64,000 bases of DNA from Bacteroides fluxus YIT 12057 (GTDB lineage: Bacteria; Bacteroidota; Bacteroidia; Bacteroidales; Bacteroidaceae): assembly GCF_000195635.1 (NCBI RefSeq), contig NZ_GL882609.1, positions 1-64,000 on the forward strand. Reading direction: 5' to 3'. The position numbers and the translations under genes are program-made. Below the pieces are notes generated by a model. The model searched no databases. It was not told where the DNA came from and worked only from the letters and a program-made list of their open reading frames with translations. Positions 59,516 through 64,000 of the stretch are shown piece by piece (position 1 is the first letter of the stretch; every line of letters begins with the position of its first letter).

Positions 59516-62428
59516 CTATCTTTTACATAAACTGCGGAAATCACAATATTCACAAAGTTTCGTGTCTTCGGTCTGGTCAAACGGTGTGTCCGGACTGAAA
59601 ATCTCCTGTAACAGTTTTTGTAATCTTTCGCGAAACTCCTCTTCATGGAAAGCAAAGTTATTGACAGGAACCTTGGGTTGTCGGGAAGCTCCCATTTCAA
59701 TGATCGGAGAATAACTTTCGGAGGCTGCCCGGTGAATGTAGAGTAGGGAGGGGGCTACCTTTAGCGGTTGCCTGCGGCATAGGATAGATGCATACAGAAA
59801 TGTCTGGAAAATATAGTTGGGACGATTGTTGGCAGGGGTAAACAATTGCTCTATATTTTCGGGAATCTTGGGAGTACCGCCGGTCTTATAATCCACGATA
59901 CGGAGGGTATCTCCCTTGCTGTCCATGCGGTCAATAGTTCCGCCTATTTTCAGGGAAAGCTTACCCGCGGAAGTTTCAACCTCCATAACCTCATCCACTT
60001 CTTTTTCCATTGCTTCCATGCAGAAAGGCGCATATTGCAGGTCATTCTTTAGGAGTTGGCGCAGATAAGAGGCGATGACTTTGGCGTGGATGAGCTGCGT
60101 ACCGTTGTATTCCGGTTGTTCAGTCTGAGAAACATGGAAGAACTTCTCTTTGAATGCATTATCTACATAAGCCTGTAGTTTCACATCATTCTTCAATAAA
60201 GCTTCCAGGTCTTCTTTGCGTATTTCTTTATTGTGGGCGGTAAGGTCTTTATATACCAGTTCGGCAGAGTAGTGGAAGATGGTTCCGAATAAGGCGGAAT
60301 CTATCTCTGCACTGACTTCTTCGGGAGCTTTCAGCCCGGCCACATAGCGGTAATAGAATTTCAGCCGGCAGTCCAGGTATGCGTTGAGGGCGGAAGGTGA
60401 GAACAAAGCCCTGGGATGCCGGTGTATATTGTATATCCGGTGCATCCTTTCTAGTATTTCCGGAGTCTTGTCGATGATGATATCCCGGGTCTGTTGCGGC
60501 GACTGTCCGGCTTCAAGGTACTCGTATGAGATGTCATGCGGTGATTCTACGAGGAACTGTAGCATGAACCGGGACATTTCGCCACGGTTCAGTCCGTCGG
60601 AGGCGGTGTTATATAGCAGGGTGATGTTCTCTGCCCGTTGTATGAGGCGGTAGAAGTAGTAGGCATAGACTGCATTCTTATGTTCGATAGTAGTCATGCC
60701 GAAAGCTTTCCGCAGGTTGTAGGGGATGAATGAAGATTCACCCCCGGCTTTGGGAAGCTGCCCTTCATTGAGGGAGAGCATAATAAGATTCCGGAAGTCG
60801 AGGTTACGTGTTTCCAATACTCCCATTACCTGCATACCGATGGCAGGTTCACCGTGAAAGGGTATGTTGGCGGAAGTCAGCAGGCGATTCAGTAACCGCT
60901 TCAATGTATCTGTTCTCAGACTGCTTAATTCTCCGGTTTCGATGAGGTTGACAAGACGGTTGATGAGTGTGTAACTCTTGAACAAGGATTCACGGTACAG
61001 TTGGTTGAAAATGTCTTCAGCATCTTTTTCCTGGCGGTAGATGACGGCAACTTCGCGAAGCAGGTCCGTAAGATACCGGCAAAGGGCATGGGTCCCGTTT
61101 TGCGGGGTAAATACTTGTTCCAGGAAAGCGTCTTGTCTCAGTTCGGAGGGAAGCGGATAGAACCGGTTGTCCTTGGTCAGTTGCTTTTCCAGTCCTTCGG
61201 CAGAGGAAGAGAGCTGACAGGTGTAGGGATGTTTTAAAATAGCAAGTACGGCCTCATAGGTATAACGGCCTGTATCGTTGCGGTAGCCGGTTGTTTGCAG
61301 TTCCACCAGGGAATTGATAAAGCTATATACAGGGGTCTGTGCCAGTGGAAATCCCATGGTAATGTTGACATTCTTCACCTCCGAAGGAATGGAATGAAGT
61401 ACGGGCAACAGCAAGGCTTCGTTGCAGAGGACAACGGCATTTTCTTTCTCTTTCCACTTCCCGTCTTTGCCGGTTGAGTTTTTATTTTTTTCTTTCATTT
61501 CCTTTATCCATTCCGGAAGGTAACGTGCCTGTGCATTTTCGGTTGGTGCGGAAATAAAACGTACCTGTTTCGGTTTGCGGAGTACGTCGAAGGCAGTTTC
61601 CGGCAGTTGGTTGGGAAAGAGTTCCAGGTTCCGGAGAATAAATTCACCGGCTTCATGGGTATAGGGCGGTTTCTGTTCGCGGGGCAGGCGGGTATAGAAT
61701 ACATCATAATCCCAGTAGAACAGGGCTTTGCCTGCATTCTGCAGACGGAGGAAGAATTCTGTCTCTACCTTGTTCAGAACGTTGAAGCCTACAAAGATAT
61801 AGCGTTCATAATGCAGTTTGTCGGTAGCCAGTTGCTCCATGACATTGCGGTACATCATGCCCTCGTAGGCTATGCCGAGTCCGGTGAGATTCTTGCGGTA
61901 ATGGCGGTAGATATCTCCTAATTTATCCCATAGGGAAATGAATTTGTTTTTCAGTTCCGTACGTTTCTCGATGGAGAAGTTCTGGAAAAATTGCCGGATG
62001 GCTTCTTCCTGCTCTTTGTCGAGAAAATCATAATCGTCCATGATATTCTTCAAGTCCTGCAAGTTGGTGAAGAGTTTGTCGGCATCGACAAGATTCTTGT
62101 CCACATCGTCGAAATCACTGATGAGCAGTTCTCCCCAGAAGTAGAAGTCATCAAGTGTTTCTTCACTATGGGTTTCCTCGCGGAAAACTTTATATAACTC
62201 GCATACCAGCCGTATGGGATCTCCGGGTTTTAAAGGAGAGAGCTGGCGAAACAGTTCGCTGATGCTGACATATGCAGGTGACCACAACGGACGGTCTGAT
62301 TCGGCGGCCAGATATTCGTTGAAGAACAGGCTGGCACGTTTATTAGGAAACACGATGGCCGTACGGGACAAATCGTTTCCTGTTTTAGAGTAAAGGTCGT
62401 GGGCGACCAATTGGAGGAAAGTTTCCAT
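59516..62428 (-). CDS. addB: AddB-like PD-(D/E)XK nuclease of double-strand break repair
   Basis: The 970-residue protein has a helicase-like N-terminal part (RTAIVFPNKRASLFFNEYLA as a degenerate Walker A). The C-terminal PD-(D/E)XK nuclease has LRIVDYKTGGTPKIP (catalytic D and K), FYRYV-type helix motifs and a final cysteine group (CEYCDFRSLC) for an Fe-S cluster, as in AddB. With AddA it resects DNA ends for recombination. It is encoded downstream of addA, with 140 bases between the genes. Confidence 0.85.
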   Translation of the reverse strand: METFLQLVAHDLYSKTGNDLSRTAIVFPNKRASLFFNEYLAAESDRPLWSPAYVSISELFRQLSPLKPGDPIRLVCELYKVFREETHSEETLDDFYFWGELLISDFDDVDKNLVDADKLFTNLQDLKNIMDDYDFLDKEQEEAIRQFFQNFSIEKRTELKNKFISLWDKLGDIYRHYRKNLTGLGIAYEGMMYRNVMEQLATDKLHYERYIFVGFNVLNKVETEFFLRLQNAGKALFYWDYDVFYTRLPREQKPPYTHEAGEFILRNLELFPNQLPETAFDVLRKPKQVRFISAPTENAQARYLPEWIKEMKEKNKNSTGKDGKWKEKENAVVLCNEALLLPVLHSIPSEVKNVNITMGFPLAQTPVYSFINSLVELQTTGYRNDTGRYTYEAVLAILKHPYTCQLSSSAEGLEKQLTKDNRFYPLPSELRQDAFLEQVFTPQNGTHALCRYLTDLLREVAVIYRQEKDAEDIFNQLYRESLFKSYTLINRLVNLIETGELSSLRTDTLKRLLNRLLTSANIPFHGEPAIGMQVMGVLETRNLDFRNLIMLSLNEGQLPKAGGESSFIPYNLRKAFGMTTIEHKNAVYAYYFYRLIQRAENITLLYNTASDGLNRGEMSRFMLQFLVESPHDISYEYLEAGQSPQQTRDIIIDKTPEILERMHRIYNIHRHPRALFSPSALNAYLDCRLKFYYRYVAGLKAPEEVSAEIDSALFGTIFHYSAELVYKDLTAHNKEIRKEDLEALLKNDVKLQAYVDNAFKEKFFHVSQTEQPEYNGTQLIHAKVIASYLRQLLKNDLQYAPFCMEAMEKEVDEVMEVETSAGKLSLKIGGTIDRMDSKGDTLRIVDYKTGGTPKIPENIEQLFTPANNRPNYIFQTFLYASILCRRQPLKVAPSLLYIHRAASESYSPIIEMGASRQPKVPVNNFAFHEEEFRERLQKLLQEIFSPDTPFDQTEDTKLCEYCDFRSLCKR

Positions 62429-62568
62429 ATTCTGTTTATATCATTTCTTGTAGGACCAGATTACATTATATGTGAAGAAGGATAAGAATATATGTAATGG
62501 GCCGTAACAATATATGTTATGATTATACTTTTTTATTTGCTTTTTTTTAGTAGCCAATATCCATGTTT

Positions 62569-64000
62569 TTATACAGCTTCTATATATTCTTCTTCCACAT
62601 ACCACAGATATCCCTTGATATTCTCTTTGGGATATCCCATCCGTGCAAGTAACTGCATATATCCTTGTACCTGCTTGTTGTATTTCTTGTTCGACTTACC
62701 GAACTTGAAATCCACGACGGCAATTTCTCCGTTTCTCATCATGACACGGTCGGGACGCCGGGTATGCAGTTCTCCGTTCTCTTGCCAGATGATATCGCAT
62801 TCATTGAAAAGTTGCCAGGTTCCCGAATACCAGTCTTTGACTTGAGGCAGGGAGAAAGCCCGTTCGGTAAGTTCACGTATTTCTTCTTCCGTTTCCGTAT
62901 GTCCGATAATACCTTCGAACACCAGTTGGCTTATGGCATTTTCAATATCATTTTCCGTTGCGATGGCAGAAAATAAAGTATGCAGCAGACGCCCGCGATT
63001 GATAAACCGCTGGCTGGATTCTGCTTCATCTATCCCCGCTATGAAATCGGCCGAGCGGTTGGACTGGCGGAATTCAATATCATGGAACATACTTTCCATG
63101 TGAACGGGAAGTTTTACAGGTTTTTGGGCTAACTTGTTTGTTTCTTGCCTGTCATCTTGGACAGCAGGTGATGAAGGGCACAAACTACCGCTCTCATAGA
63201 CAGCCGCTTCTTCGTCCCAACTGCCTGTACCTTTGCCGGCTATTTGTGGCAGAGTGTTGGCAAGCAGTTCGGATATCGTGCCTTTCTGTCCCTTCTTGCT
63301 CCAAAGAATCAGGTTCTTTCCGGCGCGTGTGAAAGCTACGTAAAGCAGGTTCAGGTTATCCACCCAAAGTTGCAGTCGCTCGTGCAGGTAGTCTTGGCGA
63401 TATACGGATTCCGCCATCGTGGCAGAGTAGCTTACAGGAATCAGCTTCAATGCGTTATAAGGAGCCTCCGGGGCGGTACACCATACAAGCTGGTTGTTGG
63501 TCTCGTTTTCTAGTTTCCAGTCGCAGAAGGGGATGAGTACGGTGTGGAATTCCAGTCCTTTGGACTTGTGGATGGATAGAATGCGTATGCCATCCGTCTC
63601 TCCGCTGGGTATGGTCTTGCTGCAGAGGGTTTCCTCCCAATAACGTATAAAACTGTCCGGGTCGGAAGAATTGCTTTGCAGATATTCTGTCACGGCGTCA
63701 AAGAAAGAAAAGAGATAAGCATCCTGCTTTTCTATACGGTTCATCCCGAATATGCTGAAAAGTTCTTCCAATAGTTCGTATAGGGGCATTAAACGTAAGG
63801 TGTCCATGCGTGAGGTGAAAGTCTCGGGAAGCATTTCCTCGGGAGAACCGATGAAGAGACTGTCCCAGTTTTTCTTTTCTTCTTTGCCCTTCTGTCCTTC
63901 CGTCAGCCTATAGTTGGCAATCAGTGAAGCTCTTGAAATTTTGTCTTCCGGATTGGACAAATAGCGCAAGGCATCTATCAGCATGCAGATGGCAAGCGAG
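62569..64000 (-). CDS. addA: AddA-like UvrD-family helicase/nuclease, C-terminal part
   Basis: The gene continues beyond the right edge, so the N-terminal helicase motifs are missing. Visible are helicase motif V (ILSIHKSKGLEFHTVLIPF), motif VI (LLYVAFTRAGKNLILW) and a C-terminal nuclease part (RRPDRVMMRNGEIAVVDFKFGK, with D and K). This layout and the adjacent addB identify AddA. An ATG at 63984 is internal and not the start. Confidence 0.85.
   Translation of the reverse strand, partial: SLAICMLIDALRYLSNPEDKISRASLIANYRLTEGQKGKEEKKNWDSLFIGSPEEMLPETFTSRMDTLRLMPLYELLEELFSIFGMNRIEKQDAYLFSFFDAVTEYLQSNSSDPDSFIRYWEETLCSKTIPSGETDGIRILSIHKSKGLEFHTVLIPFCDWKLENETNNQLVWCTAPEAPYNALKLIPVSYSATMAESVYRQDYLHERLQLWVDNLNLLYVAFTRAGKNLILWSKKGQKGTISELLANTLPQIAGKGTGSWDEEAAVYESGSLCPSSPAVQDDRQETNKLAQKPVKLPVHMESMFHDIEFRQSNRSADFIAGIDEAESSQRFINRGRLLHTLFSAIATENDIENAISQLVFEGIIGHTETEEEIRELTERAFSLPQVKDWYSGTWQLFNECDIIWQENGELHTRRPDRVMMRNGEIAVVDFKFGKSNKKYNKQVQGYMQLLARMGYPKENIKGYLWYVEEEYIEAV

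Overview
The window looks like a Bacteroidales chromosome (Bacteroides or a close relative). Promoters have the Bacteroidota -7 box TAnnTTTG, Shine-Dalgarno sequences are mostly absent, and several families are typical of the group (DUF4099/DUF3945, DUF4251, a FucP-type permease, AddAB, a receiver-first histidine kinase). It splits into two parts. From base 1 to about 44.4 kb lies the right part of an integrative conjugative or mobilizable element whose left end, integrase and ATPases (VirB4/VirD4 types) are not visible. From about 44.7 kb to the end is ordinary chromosome.

Element, left part (1-19.4 kb). A toxin-antitoxin-like pair (ImmA/IrrE regulator plus a PIN-like DUF4411 protein) sits in the 3' end of an M23 peptidase gene, leaving a peptidase remnant on its far side. 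A 16-kb plus-strand operon follows (3145-19418): DUF4099/DUF3945 protein, toprim primase-like protein, PH-domain membrane protein, two paralogous exported helical proteins, membrane proteins, cell-wall hydrolases (M23; GH73-M23), an OB-fold protein, a degenerate ArdC-like protein fused to MutS domain I, and an ArdC-type metallopeptidase. This looks like a conjugation and establishment operon. An inverted repeat at 3006-3035 before its promoter matches boxes around the divergent promoters at 28.6-28.85 kb, where a serine-recombinase-like protein without the usual catalytic residues is encoded. I infer that this protein regulates both loci.

Element, middle and right (19.5-44.4 kb). Mostly minus-strand genes: DUF2958, an OmpA-like protein, a MOBV relaxase with an oriT-like inverted repeat, a lipoprotein operon, a SLOG plus phosphoribosyltransferase pair, a ParA plus ribbon-helix-helix partition pair with TAGTANNTACTA palindromes, two SSBs, an excisionase-like HTH protein and small unknowns. 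A plus-strand cargo block (28.9-33.4 kb) holds DUF3800, thioredoxin, DUF6155, DUF4186 and tiny winged-helix proteins. The AAA ATPase at 20.6 kb is also on the plus strand.

The most unusual content is non-coding. Five related structured modules (20.2, 34.8, 38.3, 40.1, 43.9 kb) sit upstream of minus-strand genes. Each keeps a core AATAC-stem-GGAAGATT inside compensating outer stems and ends in a plus-strand TAMCTTTGCA promoter box. Downstream of the third are three tandem RNA-like units (38533-39515); the first and third share a fold with clear compensatory changes. A group II intron (40352-42457) interrupts another such non-coding stretch. I read these as a family of structured regulatory RNAs and/or single-strand-DNA-active signals of the leading region.

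Chromosome (44.7-64 kb). A five-gene minus operon encodes a tripartite RND efflux pump, a Bcr/CflA-type MFS transporter and a DUF4251 protein, with a divergent AraC regulator. Then come a FucP-type sugar permease, an acetyltransferase-like/IbrA/IbrB trio, UDP-glucuronate decarboxylase, a receiver-histidine kinase, and AddB followed by the C-terminal part of AddA, which runs off the window.
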